A stretch of 64,000 nt of DNA from Carboxylicivirga caseinilyticus (GTDB lineage Bacteria > Bacteroidota > Bacteroidia > Bacteroidales > Marinilabiliaceae): assembly GCA_025499705.1 (NCBI GenBank), contig JAFMVE010000006.1, positions 1 to 64,000 on the forward strand, read 5' to 3'. The notes beneath the pieces were generated by a model. It saw only the letters and a list, made by a program, of their open reading frames with translations, was not told the origin of the DNA and did no database searches. Made by a program: the position numbers and the translations under genes. Of this stretch, positions 27,476 to 39,186 are shown in pieces (the stretch's first letter is position 1; each line of letters begins with the position of its first letter).

Positions 27476-28096
27476 ATGAAGATGAGAATTAAACTGGCAT
27501 TGGCAATTATTCCTTTGGGAATTATCATTGCTGCAGTGCCTGAGAATACAACAAAACCATACAAGCTTACAGCAGGTCAGATGTTGGAAGAGGTGAAAGA
27601 AGGGATACAGTTTGTAACGACCGATCAGGTGGCTGATATGATTATTCAGAAAGATCCGTCTTTGCAGTTGATTGATGTACGTGATCAGGATAGTTACGAT
27701 AAATTTCATTTGCCAGGAGCAATAAATATTCCTTTGGCTGATTTGTTATCGCCAGAAAATGAGGATTATCTGAATCAAGATGTAAAAATGAACGTTTTTT
27801 ATTCGAACGGTTCTACCAGTGCAAATGAAGCATGGATGATTACCCGACAGTTGGGTTACTTGAATAATTATGTGATGCAAGGTGGGTTGAATTATTATGC
27901 TGAAACAATAATGAATCCGCAAAAGCCTGCCTCTACAAGTCCGGATGATGAATTTGCGCGTTACGATTTCCGTAAAGGAGCCAGTGCTGCCTTAGGTGGC
28001 GGTAATTTAAGTGCTGCAACTGAAGATGCACCGGTGGCGCCTAAACCTGTTATTAAGAAAGCTGGCAAGAAGAAAAGAGTGGCTGGTGGATGTTAA
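27476..28096 (+). CDS. Rhodanese-like protein with inactive site and C-terminal GGC tail
   Basis: The 206-aa protein has an N-terminal membrane/signal helix (about 5-21) and a rhodanese domain (about 45-155) recognisable by LIDVRDQDSYDKFHLPGAIN followed by IP. The active-site loop, normally Cys-Arg-x-Gly-x-Arg, reads FYSNGSTS; the catalytic Cys is replaced by Tyr109 or Ser110 depending on alignment. A lysine-rich, proline-containing tail ends in AGGC, and that last Cys206 is the only Cys visible near the end. Sulfur transfer may use this mobile C-terminal cysteine or be lost; both are inference. I chose the ATG at 27476 rather than a TTG nine bases earlier. Confidence 0.75.
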   Translation: MKMRIKLALAIIPLGIIIAAVPENTTKPYKLTAGQMLEEVKEGIQFVTTDQVADMIIQKDPSLQLIDVRDQDSYDKFHLPGAINIPLADLLSPENEDYLNQDVKMNVFYSNGSTSANEAWMITRQLGYLNNYVMQGGLNYYAETIMNPQKPASTSPDDEFARYDFRKGASAALGGGNLSAATEDAPVAPKPVIKKAGKKKRVAGGC

Positions 28097-28154
28097 AATT
28101 CATGTTTAAGGAATAAGTCTTTAACCAAAAGATTAGTTTATTTGTTAGTTAAAT

Positions 28155-28265
28155 AAGTCTCCGAGCTGTTAAACCTGTAAAATGGTTTATTAGCCGATGG
28201 GTTAAACCGGAAACAGTTTGGCCTCCCGATCCCTGGATAGGGATAATTTGGAAAGGAGAGATTAG
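28155..28265 (+). promoter_or_regulatory. Moco (molybdenum cofactor) riboswitch aptamer
   Basis: The sequence CTCCGAGC ... GCCGATGG ... CCGG ... GGCCTCCCGATCC ... GGAAAGGAGAG contains the conserved words of the Moco RNA motif in correct order. P1: TCTCC (28158-28162) with GGAGA (28255-28259). P2: GCTGTTAAACC (28165-28175) with GGTTTATTAGC, one mismatch. Distal hairpin ATCCC-TGGATA-GGGAT. It lies between the rhodanese-like gene and the moco biosynthesis operon. I cannot separate Mo-cofactor from tungsten-cofactor specificity. Confidence 0.85.
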
Positions 28266-28280
28266 ATAAAGCATTATAAG

Positions 28281-28324
28281 ATGCCTGATCTCTGCGTGTA
28301 CATGGAGGTCAGGCATTTTTTTTT
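28281..28324 (+). terminator. Riboswitch-controlled intrinsic terminator
   Basis: ATGCCTGA (28281-28288) pairs with TCAGGCAT (28309-28316), extended by inner pairs, and nine Ts follow. It ends 13 bases before the first codon of the mobB-like gene, so it can switch off the whole moco operon. Bases 28285-28293 also pair with 28257-28265, an antiterminator that overlaps the aptamer P1 stem. Confidence 0.85.
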
Positions 28325-28337
28325 ATGAAGTAATTTA

Positions 28338-28877
28338 ATGGCAAAACGAAACCTAAATAATTGGTTATTAATTTCTGGTAATGGAAGGCATGTTGGGAAG
28401 ACATGGTTGGCTGAACGTTTCATTCACCAATTATCGGAGTCGGAAAATGTGGTTGCCATAAAAATAGCTTCGCATATGCATCAATTGGGTCCGGAAGTGA
28501 AATGGCTCGACGGTGGACCTGATAAATGGATGATAGGGGAAGAGACCGATACAAAATCAGATAAGGATAGTGTGCGGATGCTAAAAGCCGGAGCTGAAAA
28601 GGTCTTTTATGCACAAATGAATGATGATATATATAATCTGGATCAATTGAATTATCTGGATAAGGTATTAACCGGTGAAGAACTGATCATTTGTGAATCT
28701 GCTTCAATAGGGAATTTTATCAATCCTGGTGCAGCATTTTATGTGTATGATCCAAACAACATAGCAAAGAATTGTAACTGGAGTTTTTCATATCAGGCTC
28801 TGGAGTCCTTGCAATCAAAAATAGTAAATCCGCCAAAAAAAATACGATGGGAAAAGAACAGCTGGATAATCAACTGA
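28338..28877 (+). CDS. mobB: MobB-like P-loop protein
   Basis: The 179-aa protein starts with a P-loop GNGRHVGKT (14-22) after a beta strand NWLLIS. It has the general layout of MobB, the GTP-binding partner of MobA in molybdopterin-guanine dinucleotide synthesis. After the P-loop it differs from E. coli MobB, so the symbol is tentative. It overlaps moeA by 31 bp, showing tight coupling. Its ATG lies just past the riboswitch terminator. Confidence 0.65.
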   Translation: MAKRNLNNWLLISGNGRHVGKTWLAERFIHQLSESENVVAIKIASHMHQLGPEVKWLDGGPDKWMIGEETDTKSDKDSVRMLKAGAEKVFYAQMNDDIYNLDQLNYLDKVLTGEELIICESASIGNFINPGAAFYVYDPNNIAKNCNWSFSYQALESLQSKIVNPPKKIRWEKNSWIIN

Positions 28878-30046
28878 TATCAGTTGAGGAGGCAAAGGTG
28901 ATTGTTGAGAAAGTAGTGAAGCCTTTAAAGACCGAGTCAGTTTCATTAACAGATGCCCAAGGCAGGTTTCTGGCTGAGGATGTTTTATCAACCGTTTATA
29001 TCCCTCCGTTTAATCGTTCTGCAATGGATGGATTTGCCTGTCGCAAGGAAGATCTTAAGAGACCACTGTCGCTAATTGGTACCTTGGCTGCCGGAGATTC
29101 AACAAAATATCAAATCAAAGAGGGTGAATGTGTAAGAATTATGACAGGAGCTTCAGTTCCTGATGGTGCTGATACGGTAATAATGGTTGAAAATACCAGA
29201 GAGAATGATGGGAAGGTTGAGTTTTTGAAAGATGATACCAAATCGAATATCAGTCCTAAAGGGGAGGATTTAAAACCGGGTGATTTGCTGGTTTGCAAAA
29301 ATACTCTTCTGAGGTCATCTCACATTGCAGCTTTGGCATCCTCAGGTATAGCAAAAGTTGAGGTATATCAAAAGGCATCTGTTGCAATTATTTCAACAGG
29401 AAGCGAATTAATTGAACCTGGATCAGAATTACTGGAAGGTCAGATTTATAATAGTAATGGTTACCAGTTAAAAGCCCGTTTAAAAGAGTTAGGCTTTGAT
29501 GCCCTTAATTATGGTGTCAAGAAAGATGATTATCAAACTCTGAAAGAAGAAATCGAATCGGCTGTTACGAACCATGATTTGCTTGTTGTGACAGGTGGTG
29601 TTTCGGTAGGCGATTATGATTATATTCCGGCTATTGTAAAAGAATTGGGTTTTGAAATTCATTTCTCAAAGATGAGCGCCAAGCCCGGAAAGCACACCCT
29701 GTTTGCCTCAAAAGAAGACAAATACATTTTGGGCTTACCGGGTAATCCTGTTTCTACTTTTATTCAGTTTGAAGAATGCGGGCAGTGGATTTTGCATGCC
29801 ATGTGTAATCGTTGCTTTCAACCTTTGCGAATTGAGATGGAAATAGCCTATCATCACCGAAGAAAAAGAAGTGATAGATTCGAACTTTTTCCTGTATGCA
29901 TCGCTGGAGATGGTCAGATACAAAGTTTAACCTATCATGGTTCAGCGCATATGCATGCTCTTACTCAAGCCAATGCTTTGATGGAAATACCTGAAGGTAT
30001 TAATGAGTTAAATCCCGGAGATAAAGTTTATGTTAGACCCCTATAA
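28847..30046 (+). CDS. moeA: Molybdopterin molybdotransferase
   Basis: The 399-aa protein inserts molybdate into adenylylated molybdopterin. The MoeA signature PFNRSAMDGFA lies at about 54-64, the GASVPDGADTV segment follows, and the MogA-like domain has TGGVSVGDYDYIP; GLPGNPVS is the conserved turn before domain IV. It overlaps the MobB-like gene upstream by 31 bp and moaA downstream by 17 bp. Full length for the family. Confidence 0.93.
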   Translation: MGKEQLDNQLISVEEAKVIVEKVVKPLKTESVSLTDAQGRFLAEDVLSTVYIPPFNRSAMDGFACRKEDLKRPLSLIGTLAAGDSTKYQIKEGECVRIMTGASVPDGADTVIMVENTRENDGKVEFLKDDTKSNISPKGEDLKPGDLLVCKNTLLRSSHIAALASSGIAKVEVYQKASVAIISTGSELIEPGSELLEGQIYNSNGYQLKARLKELGFDALNYGVKKDDYQTLKEEIESAVTNHDLLVVTGGVSVGDYDYIPAIVKELGFEIHFSKMSAKPGKHTLFASKEDKYILGLPGNPVSTFIQFEECGQWILHAMCNRCFQPLRIEMEIAYHHRRKRSDRFELFPVCIAGDGQIQSLTYHGSAHMHALTQANALMEIPEGINELNPGDKVYVRPL

Positions 30047-30830
30047 CAGACATATCACTTACCTGCGCATCTCCGTAACAGACCGGTGTAATTTGCGTTG
30101 CCGTTATTGTATGCCCGAAGAAGGGGTTGATTTAATGGCACATGAAGATATTCTTCGGTTTGAAGAAATTGAGCAACTTGTTAAGTTGTCTGTCGATAAT
30201 GGAGTTACCAAAATAAGACTGACAGGTGGAGAGCCTTTAGTTCGCAAAGGTATTGTTGAATTAGTTGAGATGATCGCTAGAATACCCGGTGTTGAAGATC
30301 TGTCGATGACGACCAATGGAATTCTGCTGGATAAATATGCATCTGATTTAAAAAAGGCCGGACTCAAAAGAGTGAATATAAGTCTGGACACAATGGATGC
30401 TGAAAAATATAACTACATCACCAGGGGTGGAGATATTAATAAGGTTTTCAAAGGAATTGATGTTGCTCAGAAAGTTGGTTTGGAACCAGTAAAGATTAAC
30501 TGCGTCGTTCGTAATTCGTCAGACGAACCTGATGCTCTGGCTGTAAAGGAATTCTGTGAAGCAAACAATTTATCTATTCGTTATATCCATCAAATGAATC
30601 TCGAGGATGGTACTTTCTCAAAAGTAGATGGTGGTGATGGTGGTAATTGCGCTAGTTGTAACCGACTTCGTTTAACAGCCGATGGCTCATTTAAACCCTG
30701 CTTATTTAATGAGTTGGGATATAACATTAAAGAGTTTGGGCAAGAAAAGGCATTTCAGATGGCTATCAAAAATAAACCATTGGCAGGAACACGCAATAAA
30801 TCAGGACGTTTTAATCAGATTGGAGGATAG
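30030..30830 (+). CDS. moaA: Short GTP 3',8-cyclase (MoaA) with internal deletion
   Basis: The 266-aa radical-SAM protein converts GTP to the cyclic intermediate of molybdopterin synthesis. The radical cluster triad Cys20, Cys24, Cys27 (CNLRCRYC), TGGEPLVR, and the second cluster Cys207, Cys210, Cys224 (spacing 2 and 13) are all present, and the C-terminal Gly-Gly required by MoaA is kept (QIGG). Usual MoaA is about 320-340 aa. The missing 55-60 residues lie between the TIM-barrel strand (RYIHQMNL) and the second cluster, and the C-terminal region is also shorter. Ends match, so this is a compact variant and not a frameshift. Confidence 0.88.
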   Translation: MLDPYNRHITYLRISVTDRCNLRCRYCMPEEGVDLMAHEDILRFEEIEQLVKLSVDNGVTKIRLTGGEPLVRKGIVELVEMIARIPGVEDLSMTTNGILLDKYASDLKKAGLKRVNISLDTMDAEKYNYITRGGDINKVFKGIDVAQKVGLEPVKINCVVRNSSDEPDALAVKEFCEANNLSIRYIHQMNLEDGTFSKVDGGDGGNCASCNRLRLTADGSFKPCLFNELGYNIKEFGQEKAFQMAIKNKPLAGTRNKSGRFNQIGG

Positions 30831-30832
30831 AA

Positions 30833-31282
30833 ATGGCAAATAAATTTTCGCATATCGATGATAAAGGTAAAGCTAACATGGTGGATGTTGGTGATAAACC
30901 AATTCAAAAAAGAACTGCTAAAGCCAGTGGTTTTATCAGCCTGAATAAGGAAACGGTGGGACTGATTACCGAGAATAATATGAAAAAGGGTGATGTGCTA
31001 ACGGTTGCTGAAATAGCCGGAATTCAGGCTGCAAAGCGAACCTATGAACTCATTCCTTTATGTCACACAGTAATGCTAACGAAAGTGGCTGTTACCTGTC
31101 ATCTTCAGGCAGATGGAGTGAAGGTTGTATCTGAGGTGAAATGCAGTGTCGAAACGGGTGTTGAAATGGAAGCTTTAACGGCGGTAAATGTTGCTTTGCT
31201 AACAATTTATGATATGTGTAAAGCCGTAGACAAAGAAATGGTCATGTCAGATATCAAACTGGATTTGAAAACAAAAGAATAA
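30833..31282 (+). CDS. moaC: Cyclic pyranopterin monophosphate synthase
   Basis: The 149-aa protein acts after MoaA to give cyclic pyranopterin monophosphate. The N-terminal FSHIDDKGKANMVDVGDK and the catalytic stretch KRTYELIPLCHTVML are diagnostic, as are the VETGVEMEALTAV residues. It follows moaA by two bases. Neither moaD nor moaE is in this operon, so MPT synthase must be elsewhere. Confidence 0.95.
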   Translation: MANKFSHIDDKGKANMVDVGDKPIQKRTAKASGFISLNKETVGLITENNMKKGDVLTVAEIAGIQAAKRTYELIPLCHTVMLTKVAVTCHLQADGVKVVSEVKCSVETGVEMEALTAVNVALLTIYDMCKAVDKEMVMSDIKLDLKTKE

Positions 31283-31286
31283 CCGT

Positions 31287-34531
<3,245 letters not shown>

Positions 34532-34555
34532 GAAATAGATAGAGTATACTATTGG

Positions 34556-34586
34556 GCCGCATCCGTTTGGGTGCGGCTTTTTTTGT
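34556..34586 (+). terminator. Terminator of the GH97 gene
   Basis: GCCGCATCC, a four-base loop, GGGTGCGGC (one G-U type pair) and a T-run, 25 bp after the stop. Confidence 0.9.
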
Positions 34587-34664
34587 GTTCTTTAGTTACG
34601 TTTTAAATAATCGAACATTTGATTAAGTTTTCAAACGATTTCTTTTTCAGGATAATTATTCTTT

Positions 34665-34672
34665 TAATTTTG
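34665..34672 (+). promoter_or_regulatory. Possible -7 element of the acyl-CoA synthetase gene
   Basis: TAATTTTG matches TAnnTTTG, but no clear TTG is seen about 20 bp upstream. It is 74 bp before the GTG start. Confidence 0.35.
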
Positions 34673-34746
34673 CCCTACCAAAACACAACAAATCGAAATT
34701 GAATAGTCTACAATAATTTCGAAGTATAACCTAAAAACCAGGAAAA

Positions 34747-36372
34747 GTGAATAAACTATCGTATGACAATGGTATATCTTCTACTCCATTGCTGGGTATC
34801 ACCATCTCGGAACAATTAAAACAAACAGTTGATAAATACCCTGATAATGAGGCATTGGTTGTGCCTTATCAGAATTATAGGGCTTCATATAAAGAATTTT
34901 GGGAGCAGGTAGAAGAAGTTGCCAAAGGAATACTTTCATATGGGGTTAAGAAAGGCGATCGTGTTGGAATCTGGTCACCAAACAGGTATGAATGGGTGCT
35001 GGTTCAGTTTGCAACTTGTCGTATTGGGGTGATCATGGTTAATGTAAACCCGGCATATAAGGCTGCTGAACTAAAGTATGCTCTTAAGCAATCAGAAATC
35101 AGCTTGTTGATTATGTCAAAAGGTTTTCGCCAGACCAATTATTTAGATATACTGAATGAGGTGAGACCTTCGTGTATTCATTTGAAACATATTGTGGTTA
35201 TTGATCACGACTGGCAGACGATGATTGATGCCGGTAAGAAAGTTTCGGATGAGCAGCTGCATGAGCTGGAAAGCAGTCTTCAATTCGATGATCCGATTAA
35301 TATTCAATATACTTCCGGTACAACAGGTTTCCCAAAAGGGGCAACACTTTCGCATCACAACATATTAAACAATGGCTTTTTTATCGGAGAGCGATTAGGT
35401 TACACCGAAAAAGATAAAGTAGCTATTCCGGTGCCGCTGTATCATTGTTTTGGAATGGTTTTGGCTAACCTGGCCATCATCACTCATGGATCCTGTATGG
35501 TATTAACTGGTGAGGCTTTTGATCCGGAAGTGGTTTTAAAAACGGTTCAGGATGAAAAATGTACATCACTATACGGTGTACCACTGATGTTTATTGCTGA
35601 ATTGAATCATCCTAACTTCGATAAGTACGATTATTCGAGCTTACGAACAGGTATTATGGCCGGAGCTTCTTGTCCTGAATCGGCCATGAAAGCGGTTCGC
35701 GAAAAGATGAATATGAAAGAAATAGGTATTTGCTATGGTATGACAGAAACATCGCCGGTAAGTACTCAAACATTTGTAGACGATACAGAATACCGCCGTT
35801 GTGCCACTGTAGGTAAAGTGCATCCTCATCTGGAGATTAAGATTATTGATCCTGAAACGGGTAAGATAGTTCCTCGTGGAGAGAAGGGCGAATTTTGTAC
35901 ACGCGGTTATTCGGTGATGTTGAAATACTGGAATAACCCGGAAGCAACAGCTGCTGTAATTGACGAAGGCCGATGGATGCATACCGGTGATTTAGCCGAG
36001 ATGGATGATGACGGATACGTTAAGATTGTTGGACGCATCAAGGATTTGATTATTCGGGGAGGAGAGAATATTTCACCTTTCGAAATTGAAGAGTATCTTC
36101 ATAATCATGATGAAATAAAAGACGTGCAGGTAATTGGAGTGCCCGATGCTAAATATGGCGAACAGGTGATGGCATGGGTGGTTCTGAAAGAAGGATCGCG
36201 TGTAACGGAAGATGAACTGGTGAAATATTGCAAGGGGCAAATTGCTACCTACAAAATTCCACATTACTGGAAATTTGTTGATGAATTCCCAACGACTGTA
36301 ACTGGTAAGGTTCGCAAGGTTGAAATGCGCGAGATATCTGCCCGTGAATTGGGTTTGGAGCAACGAAAGTAA
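34747..36372 (+). CDS. AMP-forming acyl-CoA synthetase
   Basis: The 541-aa enzyme activates a carboxylic acid with ATP and links it to CoA. Core motif [16 protein letters not shown], then [21 protein letters not shown] and the C-terminal TGKVRKVEM with the catalytic Lys are present. Medium- or long-chain fatty acid is the probable substrate (FadD-like), but the substrate pocket does not allow a firm call. It starts at GTG, and no ATG lies near the family's normal N-terminus. No beta-oxidation gene is adjacent. Confidence 0.85.
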   Translation: MNKLSYDNGISSTPLLGITISEQLKQTVDKYPDNEALVVPYQNYRASYKEFWEQVEEVAKGILSYGVKKGDRVGIWSPNRYEWVLVQFATCRIGVIMVNVNPAYKAAELKYALKQSEISLLIMSKGFRQTNYLDILNEVRPSCIHLKHIVVIDHDWQTMIDAGKKVSDEQLHELESSLQFDDPINIQYTSGTTGFPKGATLSHHNILNNGFFIGERLGYTEKDKVAIPVPLYHCFGMVLANLAIITHGSCMVLTGEAFDPEVVLKTVQDEKCTSLYGVPLMFIAELNHPNFDKYDYSSLRTGIMAGASCPESAMKAVREKMNMKEIGICYGMTETSPVSTQTFVDDTEYRRCATVGKVHPHLEIKIIDPETGKIVPRGEKGEFCTRGYSVMLKYWNNPEATAAVIDEGRWMHTGDLAEMDDDGYVKIVGRIKDLIIRGGENISPFEIEEYLHNHDEIKDVQVIGVPDAKYGEQVMAWVVLKEGSRVTEDELVKYCKGQIATYKIPHYWKFVDEFPTTVTGKVRKVEMREISARELGLEQRK

Positions 36373-36390
36373 GATATGATCAGATAATAA

Positions 36391-36431
36391 ATGCCCGATG
36401 TAAATAATTGCTTCGGGCATATTTTTTTTTA
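36391..36431 (+). terminator. Terminator of the acyl-CoA synthetase gene
   Basis: ATGCCCGA (36391-36398) pairs with TCGGGCAT (36413-36420), followed by A and nine Ts. Confidence 0.9.
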
Positions 36432-36442
36432 TCGCTCTAGCC

Positions 36443-36620
36443 GCTGGGCTCTTCATTTTTGGCTTGACCCAAAAACGAAGCAAAAAAGTCAAGACTGCAT
36501 TAGAAATGGAATCATTTTATCTCAAAACATAAGTGTGGCCGGGTGATCTTCGAACAAGTTCTCAGCTTCCCGGTCTTACTAACGTTTTGCTTCTAAAAGA
36601 ATGGCATTTCTAATAAGGTC
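36443..36620. repeat. Candidate dispersed intergenic element with crossing complementary arms
   Basis: Between convergent genes lies a structured stretch. GAAGCAAAA (36477-36485) is complementary to TTTTGCTTC (36585-36593), and ATTAGAAATG (36499-36508) to CATTTCTAAT (36605-36614). The order is A, B, A', B', so the arms cross instead of nesting. In the middle, CCGGG (36539-36543) to CCCGG near 36570 makes a hairpin with GAAC/GTTC inside. CTTGAC (36463-36468) also pairs with GTCAAG (36488-36493). I have only one copy here, so the repeat call is inference. Confidence 0.45.
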
Positions 36621-36647
36621 AATTAATTTATGGGTAGTATATACAAG

Positions 36648-38288
36648 TTATGCTTTTGCTGCTTCCAGTTCGTTCAGGTGTTCCATCTTTTTTGTTTCAA
36701 GGAAACCCTTGATATCGCTCAGATGTTCTTTTACCTTTTTGTTTCCAAACTCATATACTTTGCTGACCAATCCATCCAGAAAATCACGATCGTGTGAAAC
36801 AAGAATTAGTGTGCCATCATAAGCCTGTAGTGCACTTTTTAAAATATCCTTGGTTTTCATATCAAGGTGATTGGTAGGCTCATCGAGTATCAACAGGTTA
36901 ACGGGTTCCAATAAAAGCTTTATCATTGCCAGTCGGGTACGTTCACCACCTGATAAAACCTTCACTTTTTTGGTTGATTCTTCTCCTCCAAACATAAAGG
37001 CTCCCAGCAAATCTTTTACCTTGGTACGCACATCTCCCACAGCAATATCGTCAATCGTTTGAAAAACGGTTAGTTCTTCATCCATGAGTGATGCCTGATT
37101 TTGTGCAAAATAACCAATCATGGTATTATGGCCCAATTGCAATTCACCGTCAAACTTAATTTCGTTCATGATGGCTTTAACGAGGGTTGATTTACCTTCG
37201 CCGTTTTTACCAACAAAAGCTACTTTTTCACCACGTTCGATGGTTAAAGAAGCGTCTTTAAATACCAGGTGATCATCGTAACTCTTACTTAATTCAGTCA
37301 CAATAACAGGGTATGAACCCGAACGAGGTGCGGGCGGGAATTTCAAACGAAGTGCTGATGTATCTTCTTCATCCACTTCAACCAGTTCCAGTTTTTCGAG
37401 CATTTTAACGCGCGACTGAACCTGTAATGTTTTTGAATACGTTCCTTTAAAACGTTCGATAAAAGCCTGGTTCTCGGCAATCATCTTTTGCTGTTCTTCG
37501 TATGCTTTCAACTGATGCTGACGACGATCCTGACGAAGTACCAGATATTGTGAGTAGTTTACTTTGTAATCATAAATACGGCCCATGGTTACTTCAATGG
37601 TGCGGGTAGTGATGTTATCAACAAAAGCACGGTCGTGGGAGATTACTACAACAGCTTTTCCACAGGCAATCAAAAACTCCTCTAGCCATTGAATTGATTC
37701 TATGTCGAGATGGTTGGTTGGCTCATCCAGTAAAATCAGGTCCGGATTGCGTAACAGAATTTTTGCCAACTCAATACGCATGCGCCATCCACCACTAAAC
37801 TGACTGGTTGGAGCTTGAAAATCATCACGTGTAAATCCCAATCCTAAAAGGATCTGTTCTACCTTGGCATTGTAGTTGGTTTCTTCAATTGAATAATACT
37901 TCTCGCTTAGCGCAGAAACTTCTTCAATAAGTTGCATGTATTCTTCCGATTCATAATCGGTACGGGTGGTCATCTCAGTATTGATCTCCTCAATACGTTT
38001 TGCCATGGCCTGAATCTCAGCAAAGGCTTGCGATGCTTCTTCGAAAACAGTGCGGTTATCCTCTGTCATCAAATGCTGTGGTAAATAAGCCACCACTTTA
38101 TCTTTTGGAACCGAAACTTTCCCTTTATTGGCTTCGCGTTCACCAGCCAGAATCTTCAACAGGGTTGATTTACCTGCACCATTCTTACCCATCAAAGCAA
38201 TCCTGTCTTTTTCGTTAATTACAAACGAAATATCTTTAAACAGAGTGCTTGCACCGAATTCAACGGTTAATCCATCAACAGAAATCAT
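36648..38288 (-). CDS. ABC-F family ATPase
   Basis: The 546-aa soluble protein has two ABC domains and no membrane segments. Domain 1: GKNGAGKST, SQFSGGWRMRIELA, LLDEPTNHLD. Domain 2: GKNGEGKST, VLSGGERTRLAMIK, LILDEPTNHLD. A basic/coiled linker (about residues 240-310) between them and a charged C-terminal tail are typical of ABC-F proteins that act on the ribosome. Whether it is a translation factor of the EttA/YbiT/Uup type or confers antibiotic protection cannot be read here; no drug-resistance context exists. Confidence 0.9.
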   Translation of the reverse strand: MISVDGLTVEFGASTLFKDISFVINEKDRIALMGKNGAGKSTLLKILAGEREANKGKVSVPKDKVVAYLPQHLMTEDNRTVFEEASQAFAEIQAMAKRIEEINTEMTTRTDYESEEYMQLIEEVSALSEKYYSIEETNYNAKVEQILLGLGFTRDDFQAPTSQFSGGWRMRIELAKILLRNPDLILLDEPTNHLDIESIQWLEEFLIACGKAVVVISHDRAFVDNITTRTIEVTMGRIYDYKVNYSQYLVLRQDRRQHQLKAYEEQQKMIAENQAFIERFKGTYSKTLQVQSRVKMLEKLELVEVDEEDTSALRLKFPPAPRSGSYPVIVTELSKSYDDHLVFKDASLTIERGEKVAFVGKNGEGKSTLVKAIMNEIKFDGELQLGHNTMIGYFAQNQASLMDEELTVFQTIDDIAVGDVRTKVKDLLGAFMFGGEESTKKVKVLSGGERTRLAMIKLLLEPVNLLILDEPTNHLDMKTKDILKSALQAYDGTLILVSHDRDFLDGLVSKVYEFGNKKVKEHLSDIKGFLETKKMEHLNELEAAKA

Positions 38289-38307
38289 ACAATCATTTTT
38301 AGCGCTG

Positions 38308-38337
38308 CAAAGATATATCTTTCAGTCATAAGCACAA
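38308..38337 (-). promoter_or_regulatory. Promoter of the ABC-F gene
   Basis: TTG (38335-38337), 19 bases, then TATCTTTG (38308-38315) on the minus strand is a complete Bacteroidota promoter. It is 19 bp before the start codon, so the leader is very short. Confidence 0.7.
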
Positions 38338-38445
38338 CAGCTAAAAGAAGTTCGTAAAATTTGATTTGTAAATGCCGGGTTTAGCATGCTTAGGAACCAA
38401 GAGGGTTATGAAACAGATATTTTACCTTTTAATCAATTAATATTA

Positions 38446-39186
38446 TCAACTTAATCTCATGGTTTCTTCATCAGATTCTAAATCCTGAATTTCTCTGGCC
38501 TTTGATAGAGAAGATGCCACTAATCCTGCCGGAACAGTAACCACACCTACTCCAAGTACTAAGATAAAGAAGGTGAAAATTCGACCTGCAACAGTGATCG
38601 GATAAATATCACCATAACCAACTGTAGTTAAGGTTACAATTGCCCACCATAAACTGTGAAATATAGATTTAAAAGCCTCAGGTTGAGCTTCATTTTCAAA
38701 TATATAAATTCCGGATGCAGAGAGAAAAATAAAGATTGCGGTCGTAATGAAGAAAAGAATTAGTTCTTCCTTTATTAATAGAAATGCAATATGAAACCTT
38801 CTTAATGCCCTACTGTAGCGTATTAACTTGAAAGCCCTGAATACTCTGAAAACCCTGAATATTCGTAATGCTCTCAGATCGATTGTGAATTTTAGATAGA
38901 AGGGGAGAACAGCAAGTAAATCAATGATTCCGTAAAAACTAAAAATGTATTTCAGAGGTTTATCCGATACGTAAATTCTTAGTATATATTCAATAGAGAA
39001 TAAAATGACACTTACTACTTCAATAATATAGAGAATTTTTCGAGTCTGTTGAGTAATGTCTGGTAGTGTTTCTAATGCAAATGAAATAAGAGAAATTAGA
39101 ATTAAAATTTGAATGAAATAATCAAACCGTCTTCCCCATGTATTTGTATTATCCTCTATAATGCTCTTTAAATTCGCTTTTTTCAT
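38446..39186 (-). CDS. Voltage-gated-type potassium channel
   Basis: The 246-aa protein has six membrane segments. S4 carries regularly spaced arginines (LRALRIFRVFRVFRAFKLIR), and the pore loop has the potassium filter TLTTVGYGD. It is close to the Kv/KvAP layout with short N- and C-tails and no RCK domain. It likely conducts K+ across the inner membrane. A 6-bp-arm palindrome, AGATAG to CTATCT (39198-39215), lies just upstream and might be an operator. Confidence 0.88.
   Translation of the reverse strand: MKKANLKSIIEDNTNTWGRRFDYFIQILILISLISFALETLPDITQQTRKILYIIEVVSVILFSIEYILRIYVSDKPLKYIFSFYGIIDLLAVLPFYLKFTIDLRALRIFRVFRVFRAFKLIRYSRALRRFHIAFLLIKEELILFFITTAIFIFLSASGIYIFENEAQPEAFKSIFHSLWWAIVTLTTVGYGDIYPITVAGRIFTFFILVLGVGVVTVPAGLVASSLSKAREIQDLESDEETMRLS

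Noticed and set aside
28097-28154. A separate promoter directly before the Moco riboswitch
   Set aside because: No full TTG-N20-TAnnTTTG was found in the 58 bases after the rhodanese gene; readthrough from the psr-like operon is equally possible, so I list no promoter.
30030-30830. moaA as a frameshifted pseudogene
   Set aside because: Both cluster triads and the terminal Gly-Gly lie in one frame and the gene overlaps its neighbours normally, so an in-frame compact form is the better reading.
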